From Symsagittifera roscoffensis (lineage: Eukaryota > Xenacoelomorpha > Acoela > Convolutidae): a stretch of 64,000 nt of DNA. Position 1 is the first letter of the stretch; each line of letters opens with the position of its first letter. The DNA is taken from contig NC_087069.1 of NCBI RefSeq assembly GCF_963678635.1, forward strand, positions 55,575,175 through 55,639,174, written 5' to 3'. The notes below the pieces were generated by a model. The model was not told the DNA's origin. It worked only from the letters and a program-made list of their open reading frames with translations, and made no database searches. Positions 35,500-44,558 of the stretch are shown in pieces. The translations under genes were made by a program, and so were the position numbers.

Positions 35500-36113
35500 G
35501 AAGAAACAAAAACAATTGAACCGATGAACATTGAACCTGGATTATATCTAAGCATTGTTCATATTGTTGTAGCCATCAATGACAAAAAAGTTCGAAAATG
35601 TTTAGGTGCACAAAAACATGAATATAACGGAACTCATGTATCAGTAGATACGATTACATAAAAAATAGCCATTTACTCACCTGAGGATCAATCAGTGTTA
35701 ATCATGCAAAGCGCTAATTTGAGTCACTTTTTCTTTTAGAAAAATCAGACAGGGCTTATGATGAGTAGAAAAGGTCCACATCAGTATTCTTACGACAATA
35801 TAAGAATACATCCTCTGATGATTTATAGTGATATTATAGAATATATTATAGTAAGTGATAAAAATTTCCTTTACTTCGTTGTATTCCTTTATTTTTTTTG
35901 AAAGTAAAAAACCGAGACCTAATATCTACAGGACTGTACATGATTTATCATTCCTATACGAATCTACAATTTGAAAAATTTTTAAAGAACTGTTTCCATA
36001 AACTGAATAAAAACAGAACTAAGGAATAGTATTTACAGGCGAAAATTGTGTCGGTAGGAATTACATGGGTTGTTCTCTTGTTACGCAGGTTTCTGATAAC
36101 CATTTTTGATTAA
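35500..36113 (+). pseudogene. Penton-like protein remnant of the right element
   Basis: Fragments in order: PEETKTIEPMNIEPGLYLSI, then VRKCLGAQKHEYNGTHVSVD (about 35600), then YDNIRIHPLMIYSDIIEYII (about 35800), and finally VSVGITWVVLLLRRF with its stop at 36111-36113. The third and fourth match IDIIQYQTVGDAKAPLL and the C-terminal VVLTLKFKRFD of the intact left-hand frame at 16976-17533. The middle is scrambled by frameshifts. Confidence 0.55.
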
Positions 36114-36149
36114 TACTTCATTCGAATTGATTGCTCAAAATTCAGCTAA

Positions 36150-36505
36150 ATTTTTGATTTTTGTGGACATGCAAGACAGCGTGGAAGAGGTTTGAGTGCT
36201 CTTGCACAAACTCTTGGCAGAATTGCAATCCCCTTTATCTAAAATTTATAGTCCAAACTGCAAAAAAAATGTAGCAGATTCATTTGAAATTAAAGCACCA
36301 GAGATTGGAGAATTTGTTAGTGGACAAAAAACTCAAAACATTTGCAACAGATGTTGGAACAAAAACAGTTCAAAAACAGTTGGGAAGTGAAAAAAGAAAT
36401 CTAAGCGTAGAACTAGTTGAATGTTTTCTCAAAAAAGTTGATGAAAAAATGGTCGCTCTTGCAGAGACATTTTTGATAAAAAGAAACGAGTATAAATCAA
36501 AGTAG
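36150..36505 (+). pseudogene. pVI/pX-like protein remnant of the right element
   Basis: ARQRGRGLSALAQTLGRIAI at about 36174 matches YRQRGSGFGALAAGIGRVAI of the left copy and then hits a stop. Downstream, in other frames, KTFATDVGTKTVQKQLGSEK (about 36335) matches the left KNTVTKTARKQLGGG segment. The pairing of the two copies is the best evidence that the broken left gene was once continuous. Confidence 0.6.
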
Positions 36506-37755
36506 TCGTTTTTGATAAGGAAGCTTTTACAAATTCTTTTTTGGAGGTTTTTGATAAAAGTTCACTTTTGAAATTAATTGTGTTGTAAAAACAAGAAGTA
36601 TTTCCCACTACTTCTCATGATAAAAGCTGTTTTTAGTTTAAATTTGAGACAGATGGTAATCTTTTTTTTGGATTTGCGTGATACCCACCTCTGGTTAAAG
36701 TCCTAATTATTCATAGGCAGATTGTTTGATGCTTTAAAAAAATAAAAAGAAAGAACATAAAGCAAAATCGGTGGATGACTGAGATGAGGAATCTGAGCCT
36801 CACTTACTTTATATAAGCAAACTACTACATTATCTATTGTACATTTGTGAAATTTACTTTTATAATACAAAGGTTTATAATGCCAATGGTTTATTTTGTC
36901 ATAAAGCAAAATTATCGAACGAATTCAACTCGTCTTCATTGTGTAAAAAGGATTACTTGCTTGTCAATGATACGAGTTTCGAAGAATTTCCGGAAGTTTT
37001 TGATATGTATCCGTTCACTGATAGAGCAAATTCCTTAAGAACACGGATACTTTTCATGGGAGAGTTGCCATTGATTTGTTTACTTGTGAAAAAGTATTAC
37101 TACCAAAAATCAAGGTTCGATTCAAAATAAATCGAGTTAGACTTAATTTTTGACTGATAATACAAATGTTAGTTTGAAAAGCCTTGGTTGTTCGCATTTT
37201 ACTTGAAGAATTTTGATAGTCGAACCTAATCATCAATACTTGCAATGGAATCTGGAAAAAGAACTTGCACATTACAATTACTTGGAGACTATAGCCAGAA
37301 CCTTCATCAATCCATTTCGTCAAAACCAGTTCCTTCACGAAAAAGTTTTCAACACGGCTCCAATAAGAAGAATAGCTTTTGCAATGAATACAAATTCAAC
37401 TGTTGCGGAATCTTTTCGTAAACATTTTTTCAACTATCAACAATTTCATTCGAGAGAGCTTAGACTTTTTCAGGCTGGAAGTGCAATTGTTTCATTAAGT
37501 ACAACTTCTCTGTGTCGCCCTTATGTTACAAAAATGAAAGCAATGCAGTTTAACAAATTTTGTCCAGCTCTTCCTATGAAAGATTTTCAAATTCACTATA
37601 ATCCTAGTTTCGACTTGACTTCACTACAGGATGCAGCTGAACAGTTGCATTACCAAGAAGTTAGCGGAGAAAGCTTGAGATCAGAAATGTTTTTCCAATT
37701 TTACTTGGAGCAAGTGACGGAAATTATAGTCTTGGGAGAAAGACTTTAAAATGTT
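36506..37755 (+). pseudogene. F54H12.2-like capsid remnant of the right element
   Basis: Pieces in order: TNSFLEVFDKSSLLKL (about 36529; compare SSLGLFEKQPLL at left), a segment in the frame 36837-37130 (KDYLLVNDTSFEEF), then IDLFTCEKVLLPKIKVRFKI (about 37072; compare FFTCDKHLLSGVTLRL at left), then the long frame 37213-37749 with PIRRIAFAMNTN, PSFDLTSLQDAAEQLHY and FYLEQVTEIIVLGERL. The last frame covers the C-terminal third and is open for 178 residues. The gene ends about 130 bp before the LTR retrotransposon. Confidence 0.65.
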
Positions 37756-37883
37756 CAAACTGACAAATTCTGAAAAGTCGCTGATTTTTTTTTGATTCTT
37801 CAGGTTCCTATGAAAGTATTGTAATTTTTTTCGGACTTCTCATTGTTGTTGTCTCTGTTTCATCTATTTTGTTTTTCTTCAGA
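37756..37883 (+). other. Spacer between capsid remnant and inserted LTR element
   Basis: T-rich sequence with no frame. It ends CTTCAGA immediately before the LTR. The expected next gene, the protease, is found only after the retrotransposon, at about 61090. Confidence 0.5.
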
Positions 37884-38759
37884 TGTAACAGTCGCCTACG
37901 TCAGTCACATATGAGGCTTAAGAAAGATAGGCCCTATAACCATTGGCTCAAGAGTCAGGGACACTATCTCTTGTGTTTTTCTACCTCAAGAACGGTCGGA
38001 GCCAATTCGGTTCGCTTGCGACATGAGACTAGAACCCGTTACAGCTTAAAGGCTGCTACCAAAATATCCCCCCACTCTAGAAAATAAGAACGTCCCCATA
38101 CTTAGGTCTCGAAATACCCAAAATACACGAGCGCCGTTAAAAACAGGGTCGGAACAATCCGTTAAGTTACTTTTTATTGGACAGTGGAACTTTGATCCAT
38201 TTCAGATAGATCAACCTAAAACTCGCCTTATCTCAACATAACAATCATAAAACCCACTCGAGAAGATTAAATTAGGGACTCACATGTTGGTGCACTCGAG
38301 TACAAGGAGTAATTAAATTGGTAAGCAACTCGAGAATTAGATAATATATATAGATAAGTTTAATACTAATCAGTTTTGATAACAGAAGTAAATTCTGGCT
38401 CTAGAATTGGAGTTTTTGTATGAACCATTGGGACACTCAAGATGTCCACCTGTCCATTGAAGGCTCACTCTGGTTCGTTTCGAATAGTTGTTCTCTCTTC
38501 TTTTTATTATCTCTCCTCCTATTTCGGGTTAAGACAGCTCTACTCGTGTATTATTTTGTATCGGGAAATTGCGAATAGTAATTTCCTGCTGTTTTGTTGA
38601 GTATTTTCCCGCAATTGTTAATTCGGTCGTTCTGATTTTTCACTTTTTGATTTCAGTATGACAGGCTCCATTCGAAATTTTGAAAATTAAAACTTTACTC
38701 CAAAATTACGTATTTTCGTGTCCCTCAAGGTCAACTTCCAGATATGACCGACTGGCACA
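37884..38759 (-). repeat. LTR (3' LTR in element sense)
   Basis: 876 bp. On the + strand it reads TGTAACAGTCGCC to GACTGGCACA. Compared with the other LTR it lacks about 19 bp near 38656 (GGTACGAGAAAACTGAGC in the partner). It contains an AATAAA on the minus strand at 38173-38178 and another at 38503-38508. Confidence 0.9.
38173..38178 (-). promoter_or_regulatory. Candidate poly(A) signal in the LTR
   Basis: AATAAA on the minus strand, conserved in the other LTR at 60108-60113. It lies downstream (element sense) of an AT-rich TATA-like stretch near 38346, a plausible U3/R arrangement. No transcript evidence. Confidence 0.35.
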
Positions 38760-38770
38760 TACTCCCCGGA
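38760..38770 (-). promoter_or_regulatory. Candidate polypurine tract
   Basis: In element sense the sequence CCGGGGAGTA lies directly before the TGTGCC start of the 3' LTR. A short purine run at exactly this place is where plus-strand DNA synthesis would be primed. It is short, so the call is tentative. Confidence 0.35.
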
Positions 38771-39204
38771 CTCAAGATCGATGTCCTCATCGCGTGCTGT
38801 CTCTGTCAGTGAATCCCCAGAAGCCCGAGTGTCACTCAAGATACAGTGCCAGTGGTTATTTACAGAAGTTTGCAGCAGACTTAAGTTTATTTACCTTCCA
38901 AAATTCACAACCATTTAAAATTTTCACACTATCGCTAAACAGCAATCAAAATCTGCACACACCTGCACCTATAAATTCTCGCTTTTTAAGCTGGTAATTT
39001 TAAAATTAAGCTCGCTTTTTGTCCTATTCAATCAGGAAATTGTCATGCAGCATTTTGATTTATATAATAGATCTAGCATATTAGTAACAATATCTCATTT
39101 GTTAAAATTTCTTTTTCGTGAAACCAGATTTCATCCGAGTTTACCCTCAAGCCCCCTCCCTCTCAAGACTCAAGACTCTAGAATTTTCCTTTTGAGCCAC
39201 CGGC
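38771..39204 (-). other. Non-coding 3' region of the retrotransposon
   Basis: No supported frame. CTCAAG occurs repeatedly (38771, and three times at about 39147-39175). The + strand frames at 38680-38997 and 39045-39260 are not supported. Confidence 0.45.
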
Positions 39205-40788
39205 TCACCTCGTGTTCTTCGCCCTCGAGGTACCCGACCCCGATATATTTGACACTGTGATCTGTTTTAATAGTGCCTCTTCGTCATCGGAGCTGATCAC
39301 AATCTCCTCCCAAGCCTTCAGCTGTTCATAGGATCGCATCCACTCCCTTTGCTCTTGCAATCTCTTCGCTTGATTCGGTAAGCTCTTCACCTTCGACTCC
39401 CGGTTCGAACAGAAGGAATTGTGAAGACTCAGGCTTACATTCTTCGCCAGGTCCTCCTCCAGTATCGACTCCCTCGCTCTAGTGTTGTCTCTGGATACTC
39501 TACCCACTCTTTTCCACCCCGTCGTGATCGCATTTCGATGGGTCAGCAGAGGTCTCTTGAAGGCATCTGGTCCTATCTCGGCCTGGAATTGTCGATATTC
39601 CTTTTGATATTTCCTCATGTGATCCTTCGTCACCACATATAACCAGGATGTTAACGTCGCGCGAAACCAAGGAAAGAATCTCAAGCGGCTCCATATATGT
39701 CTGACCTCCATTGGTATGGCGAATACCTTGCATGCGGTCTCGAACAACTCAAGTCTCCTGCTGTAATCTATCGCGTGAATCGACTCTGCTGTTGGCGTCT
39801 TCGATTCCCGATACTTTGCTATGTTTTCTTCCATCCATCGTAGAGCCAAAATTGTGCTTACCACCAAGATGGTCACTTTTTGTTGATGCTCGGGTAGTCC
39901 CAACGACCTGATTTCTTCTACATCTCAGATCAGGCAGAGATTGGCGTGGTCTGGGTACAACACTGTCTGCGCCAGACAGTGGCATGGACAATCCCCGTGT
40001 GTGAGGTCGATGCTCCTAAGATTGCGTTCTCCCGAGGCTTCTAGGAGAGGCTCAAGTTCCATCATCTTCTCGTGTATCACGTCGACTTCTTCCAAGTTTG
40101 GAGCACCTACCATGGGTTTCCCAATCACGTTTTGTCTCTCGTGGTCACTTGTATTTTCGCTCTCCAAGCCTAGAAGTTCTTCACCCTAGATTTCACTCAA
40201 GTCGTCCCTTTGTTCTTTCGTCACTGTTCCTCGGATCTTCCTCAACAGCTTGTGTGAATGATGTGACATCCGAGCCAGTCTTACACATTTGGGCACTGAG
40301 AAGGCTTTGTCTATCAATACCCTCTGGCTGGACACTTCTACCATCGCCATGTGTAATGGATAGTGGCTGCCACATAGGTTGGCCATCACTGACCCCACTA
40401 GGGACTTCGCATTTAGAGGCAGACCATAGGCTTCGCTCATGGGAAATCCCATCTCCGCTTCGAGTTCAACCTTCCAACTCTTGATGTGTTTCTGGGTCAC
40501 TTGCAACACTCCGGATCATGACTCCACGCTCAACGCGGTCACCAAGTGGTGTTCTGACTCTAGCGTCTCCAGTGACGGGAGACTACACATTCTTGAGGAG
40601 AATCCCAGAGCTGTCGCTAGGTTCACAGTGGTACTCGCGTAACACTCAGCCACTATCTGTATCTCACTTTTCTCCCTTTCGGTGATATCTTCAAACCAGG
40701 TGACTAAGGTCTTCTTTCTGGAAAGACTGTATCCTGACGCATGATCGTCCATCACAGGTGTGCTCGCCATTCCCACACGCCGAGTCAA
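39205..40788 (-). pseudogene. Retrotransposon 3' ORF, unknown, interrupted by three in-frame stops
   Basis: One minus-strand frame runs from 40788 to 39205, about 525 codons, broken only by TGA (40516-40518), TAG (40186-40188) and TGA (39925-39927). The pieces are 90, 107, 80 and 232 residues. The last contains WMEENIAKYRESKTPTAES, RHIWSRLRFFPWFRATL and an acidic tail with SSDDEEALL. That so few stops interrupt such a long frame suggests a recently disabled protein, or readthrough. It overlaps the end of the 335-aa ORF in another frame. No family is recognised. Confidence 0.5.
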
Positions 40789-41698
40789 GACAACTGCCCG
40801 GCTCCATCTTCTTTACCGACCCTGTTCCACTCGTCATCTCACTTGACTCCTTCATATGAGGCAGGATCAGTCTATGTACTATACTCAAGGTCGCCAAATC
40901 TTCATCCTCTGTCGGCGCCAATCTCACTCGCTCAGTGACTACCTCGATCAGGCTCGCATGGGGATGTGGACACCATGAGGGCCTGAGCAATTTCCACACC
41001 ACTCCCAGATTCGTGGTCAACATGCCGTTTCCGTTACCCATTTTTAGTTCTACTCTTTTACTTGAGCGTGGCACACTTATAATTTCCGGTGATTTCTCGA
41101 GAATCAAACCTAGGCTAGGTCTCTCTCTCTCCACAGTGTCTACCTCCATTATCTTCTCTGTCCAGAACTTCAGCAGCTCCGCCACCTCATAGTTTCTGTG
41201 GGCACCTCCAGCTTCTAAGTCCAAGAAAGGGTTGTATGCCATCCCCATCACTCCAGACACATACTGGTACTCTCCCTTTTTGTTGGGTTTCAAGTACTCT
41301 CCTGACGAAGCCAAGTTACGGTGAACGTCGTGTTTCTCCTCAAACTTCTTGTTGTAGAATCTCCGTATCTCATCTAACTTCCTGTGGCTCTCTAGAGATT
41401 GCCTAGAACCATACTCCTTTTCTATCCCAGTACTCTGGTACACATTCAAGATGACTGTGGAGACTCTCCTTTCCAGCGTCTTGCTTCCAATTGCTCTCTG
41501 GTGACATGCTAGGATGGTACTGTCAGTCATCATCGACATTGTCCATTTCAAGAAACAGGTAGCATCTTTCCTCCTTGCCAGACTCAAGCCTGAGTTGTCC
41601 CTAGCAACGTGCTGCATCAGCATTCGATATACCTCTAGATTCTTGCCTCCCAACTTCAACTTATCGTACGAGGTCAGTGTCTCTAACTCTATCCCCAA
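40691..41698 (-). CDS. Retrotransposon 3' ORF, 335 aa, unknown
   Basis: The frame has YDKLKLGGKNLEVYRMLMQH near the start, LARRKDATCFLKWTMSMM, FYNKKFEEKHDVHRNLASSG and VVWKLLRPSWCPHPH. It appears globular and mixed alpha/beta with no catalytic signature I can name. The last 40 or so residues are Cys/Gly/Ser-rich and probably out of frame, because the next frame (from 40788) overlaps and seems to continue the protein after a frameshift near 40790. The 220-aa ORF directly upstream may be its N-terminal part. Confidence 0.5.
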   Translation of the reverse strand: MGIELETLTSYDKLKLGGKNLEVYRMLMQHVARDNSGLSLARRKDATCFLKWTMSMMTDSTILACHQRAIGSKTLERRVSTVILNVYQSTGIEKEYGSRQSLESHRKLDEIRRFYNKKFEEKHDVHRNLASSGEYLKPNKKGEYQYVSGVMGMAYNPFLDLEAGGAHRNYEVAELLKFWTEKIMEVDTVERERPSLGLILEKSPEIISVPRSSKRVELKMGNGNGMLTTNLGVVWKLLRPSWCPHPHASLIEVVTERVRLAPTEDEDLATLSIVHRLILPHMKESSEMTSGTGSVKKMEPGSCLDSACGNGEHTCDGRSCVRIQSFQKEDLSHLV

Positions 41699-41715
41699 CA
41701 GGCTCCACGCGAAAA

Positions 41716-42378
41716 TCAGTTGTCCTGCGATCCTGATGACGATGAGGATGTTCTCATCGCTTCTTCAAAATGATCTTTTAACAAGTTCTGCCAAGTTCTC
41801 TTCAGTTGGCTCCCCAATTCCAATTTATTGATATCAGCCTTCTGCTGGGTAGCCCAGTTGCGTCGTTTGCGGGACACTCCACTGTCGAGCTTCTTCAGGC
41901 AGTCTTCCAATTTCTGCAATGTTTCCAGGGCCACCCACCACGGTCGGGAGGTGTTCCTCGTTTTATTCTTCTCAAGAGGATCGCTTGTCACTTGCTTCCC
42001 AATAGCCTGATGTTCACTTGAGACCCATTCTTTGCCGACGTACACTTCCCAGGTCTGCCCGCTCGTCGAACCTCGCTTCATTTTTATCCTCTGAGGTTTG
42101 AAGTCTTCTTCCGTTGTTGAGCTGGTGGGGATCTCCATCTCTTTTTCTACGTCGAGCAGTTTCCTCGGCTCGTAGCTACTCTTGTAGGCTGCTGTCTTCC
42201 ATCGTGCCAGAACCATGGGGGCCGTCTCTCTCAAGTTTTTCTCCGAGACCGCATCCGCTGAAGGACTGCCCAATCCCTCCACGTCTCTCTTCCTCTTGCG
42301 AGACCTCACGTCTTTACTCGGGGGCGTTGTCGTTATCATCACTGATTCGACTTCCTTGTCTCCATCCAACCCTTCCAA
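41716..42378 (-). CDS. Retrotransposon 3' ORF, 220 aa, basic, with NLS-like motif
   Basis: The N-terminal third is polar with KDVRSRKRKRDVEG, a candidate nuclear localisation signal. The C-terminal half is helical and charged (TLQKLEDCLKKLDSGVSRKR) and ends in a Ser run (TSSSSSGSQDN). It ends 17 bp before the 335-aa ORF in another frame, so the two may be halves of one protein. No known domain is recognised. Confidence 0.45.
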   Translation of the reverse strand: MEGLDGDKEVESVMITTTPPSKDVRSRKRKRDVEGLGSPSADAVSEKNLRETAPMVLARWKTAAYKSSYEPRKLLDVEKEMEIPTSSTTEEDFKPQRIKMKRGSTSGQTWEVYVGKEWVSSEHQAIGKQVTSDPLEKNKTRNTSRPWWVALETLQKLEDCLKKLDSGVSRKRRNWATQQKADINKLELGSQLKRTWQNLLKDHFEEAMRTSSSSSGSQDN

Positions 42379-42469
42379 CTCTTGCCGCCCCCTGCTCGAG
42401 CCTTAAGGATATTATTACTTTTAATTATATTAATGTTCCGACCTTATCCCCCCTTACATGTTCAATTAT

Positions 42470-44485
42470 TTAATTGTCAGTTTTTTGTTTCGGAATAGAG
42501 CTGTCTTTACATTTGTCTTCTCTGGTCTTTCGTGATGCCTTCCTCAACTCGACCATCTTGCTCAGCAGCTCTCCTCTAGGTTTCTCCTCCAGACCTGTCC
42601 CCATCAGGACAGGCTCTCCGAACTTCACCACCGTGTCCCACAGCTCCTCCTTAAAATCGTCCAATGTGGTGTCGTCGTCCACTTCTCGATTAAAATCGCA
42701 CAAGAATTTTCGCCAAGCATCCTCATCCAGAGTGCCTAGGAGGGCATCCCTGTTTCCCTCGAAGGTGTTCTTCTCCCTTCTCTCCGCACTCAGGAAGATA
42801 ATTCCCATGTTGGGACTCTCGCTCGTCAGTGGCAACTCTAGATTCTTGCGGGGAGATGAGGTCAGAGGTGGCGTGGGGGTGTCTGCCCAATTTTCTCCAC
42901 TCAGATCTTTCAACAGTTCTTGCGTGGTGAACTCTTCCTCCGATGGCTTCTGCTCCGGTGTGTTTCCCACCTCCATATCCTCTCCTGCGTCACTGAGAAT
43001 CTCATCCATGCTATCTTCTCCCGATTCTGCTTCTCTTCTCTCAAGAATCCTTCTGAATCGATCTTCTACGGTGCCACTCCTTTTATACCCAGGGGTGTCC
43101 ACTGATAGGGGTGATGGTGTCGCTGTACTCGTTTTCTTATACTCTGTCAGAGCCACATGCAATGGGCCTGCTGCATCCAGCTCCTTTCCCTCCTGTCTCC
43201 TTTCCACCTGCTCTAGTCCGTAAGGTGCCCGGTATTTCCTTGTGGTAAACACCATCTCGTCTCCTTTCAGTGCGATATGCCCTTCATTCACTATCATCCT
43301 GCCATCGTCCCACACCGGCAACTTGTTCTCTAGACCTGCCCGCTCAAGTGTTCTCAAGGCATCTCGCACCTCGAATTTCAGGGGCATCGACTCTCTCATT
43401 TTCTTGGCTTGAGTTGTCCATGAACTTATCTTCGCATCGCTGGTATGAAAATAAATCGCTGCAGAGTAGCCGATGAAGAGAGGATCCCAGCCGTCGATGA
43501 ACTCCTTCTGCTGTTCTTTGGTTGCTGCTCTCGCGAAAAGGGACGGGACCACCTGCGAGCTGTTCATCCCCAGGGTCATTCTTCTCACTGTTGGAAATTC
43601 TGGAATGCTTGCTGGCAGGACTTCGTTCTCCAATATCGCCTCTAGCTCCCTTTTCACTAGCTCGAGGCTTTTCTTCCACGCGGGAATTCTCAAGATCTCT
43701 TGTCCATTTGCTGTCAGGGGATTTAGGTTCCAGAACTTGGGATAAGTTTCGATGGGGCCTTCGCGCTTGCCTCCCATCATGCACTGCAGTTGTCCTCGAA
43801 AACTGTATACCACCAACTCCGGATCCTTCACCTTTCCGAAGAGCACCGTGTTGCTCATCTGTGCCCTTAGCACCTCCTGCTGACACCAATTGAGTGTCGT
43901 CCGATCTAATATACTTATGAGGCTCACGTGGGTCACTGAGTATCGATAAGCTGTCACCAGAGGATCTGAAAATGCGAACGTGACAGTCGGTCCATAGATA
44001 CAGGTTACGACCTCCCCTAGCCCCCGGATCATCCCCATGGGGTCCGACCTCATGGCCAGGCATAGGTCCGTCAATAGAGGCATGCCTCCATTCACTTTCC
44101 TCCACTCCTCTCTTGTCTTCGGGCTCTTTTCTTCACCTGTCAGGTGCCGGTTTTGCATCAGTAGGTACTGTATTAGCAGCGTCTTTAGTCCGGCAGCACA
44201 CTTATACGAGTAGGTGTCAATACTCGAATGTGTTTTTCCCATCGACAGAGGCTCTCCGTATTTCATCAGTCGGTGAAATGACACCAGTTCCCCGTGGGTT
44301 AGAAGCACCAATGTCAAGTACCCGTCTATCCGGAGGGTGTCCACGCCCCGACTGAACATGTATGCTGGGCCCATATTAAACAGGTACCTTGGGTAAACCA
44401 GGTACAGTGCCAGCAACAGACTGATGGGCATATTCAATATTTCCTGTATGAAGGCTTTAAAGATGGTCTCTTTCGCGCTGTACAC
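42470..44485 (-). CDS. Retrotransposon ORF, 671 aa, unknown
   Basis: This is the longest extra ORF and is unbroken. Residues 1-100 are hydrophobic-rich (ISLLLALYLVYPRYLFNMGP) but without a clear signal peptide or transmembrane anchor. Residues about 100-430 look like a folded domain (DLCLAMRSDPMGMIRGLGEV, then CIYGPTVTFAFSDPLVTAY). From about 440 on the protein is acidic and Ser/Pro/Thr-rich, probably disordered (GEDSMDEILSDAGEDMEVG). It is not an envelope protein by any feature I can see. It starts 74 bp after the end of the second SGNH-like ORF. Confidence 0.6.
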   Translation of the reverse strand: MYSAKETIFKAFIQEILNMPISLLLALYLVYPRYLFNMGPAYMFSRGVDTLRIDGYLTLVLLTHGELVSFHRLMKYGEPLSMGKTHSSIDTYSYKCAAGLKTLLIQYLLMQNRHLTGEEKSPKTREEWRKVNGGMPLLTDLCLAMRSDPMGMIRGLGEVVTCIYGPTVTFAFSDPLVTAYRYSVTHVSLISILDRTTLNWCQQEVLRAQMSNTVLFGKVKDPELVVYSFRGQLQCMMGGKREGPIETYPKFWNLNPLTANGQEILRIPAWKKSLELVKRELEAILENEVLPASIPEFPTVRRMTLGMNSSQVVPSLFARAATKEQQKEFIDGWDPLFIGYSAAIYFHTSDAKISSWTTQAKKMRESMPLKFEVRDALRTLERAGLENKLPVWDDGRMIVNEGHIALKGDEMVFTTRKYRAPYGLEQVERRQEGKELDAAGPLHVALTEYKKTSTATPSPLSVDTPGYKRSGTVEDRFRRILERREAESGEDSMDEILSDAGEDMEVGNTPEQKPSEEEFTTQELLKDLSGENWADTPTPPLTSSPRKNLELPLTSESPNMGIIFLSAERREKNTFEGNRDALLGTLDEDAWRKFLCDFNREVDDDTTLDDFKEELWDTVVKFGEPVLMGTGLEEKPRGELLSKMVELRKASRKTREDKCKDSSIPKQKTDN

Positions 44486-44558
44486 TCCGGCCAGGAACTC
44501 CTTTCCCCATCAAGGACTCAAGAACTCAAGAATCTCGTGATCCCTCCTCGTCCTCAGC

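Noticed and set aside
42474-43223. 249-aa plus-strand frame, and the many other + strand frames of 60-260 aa across 39-57 kb
   Set aside because: They are antisense to long minus-strand ORFs with recognisable domains, and are Ser/Pro/Leu-rich as antisense shadows usually are.
43344-44105. 253-aa minus-strand frame
   Set aside because: It overlaps the 671-aa ORF in another frame and is Arg/Gly/Ser-rich as expected for a shadow of a GC-rich gene.
42470-44485. 671-aa ORF as an envelope protein
   Set aside because: No signal peptide, no C-terminal membrane anchor, no cleavage site, and an acidic disordered C-terminus.
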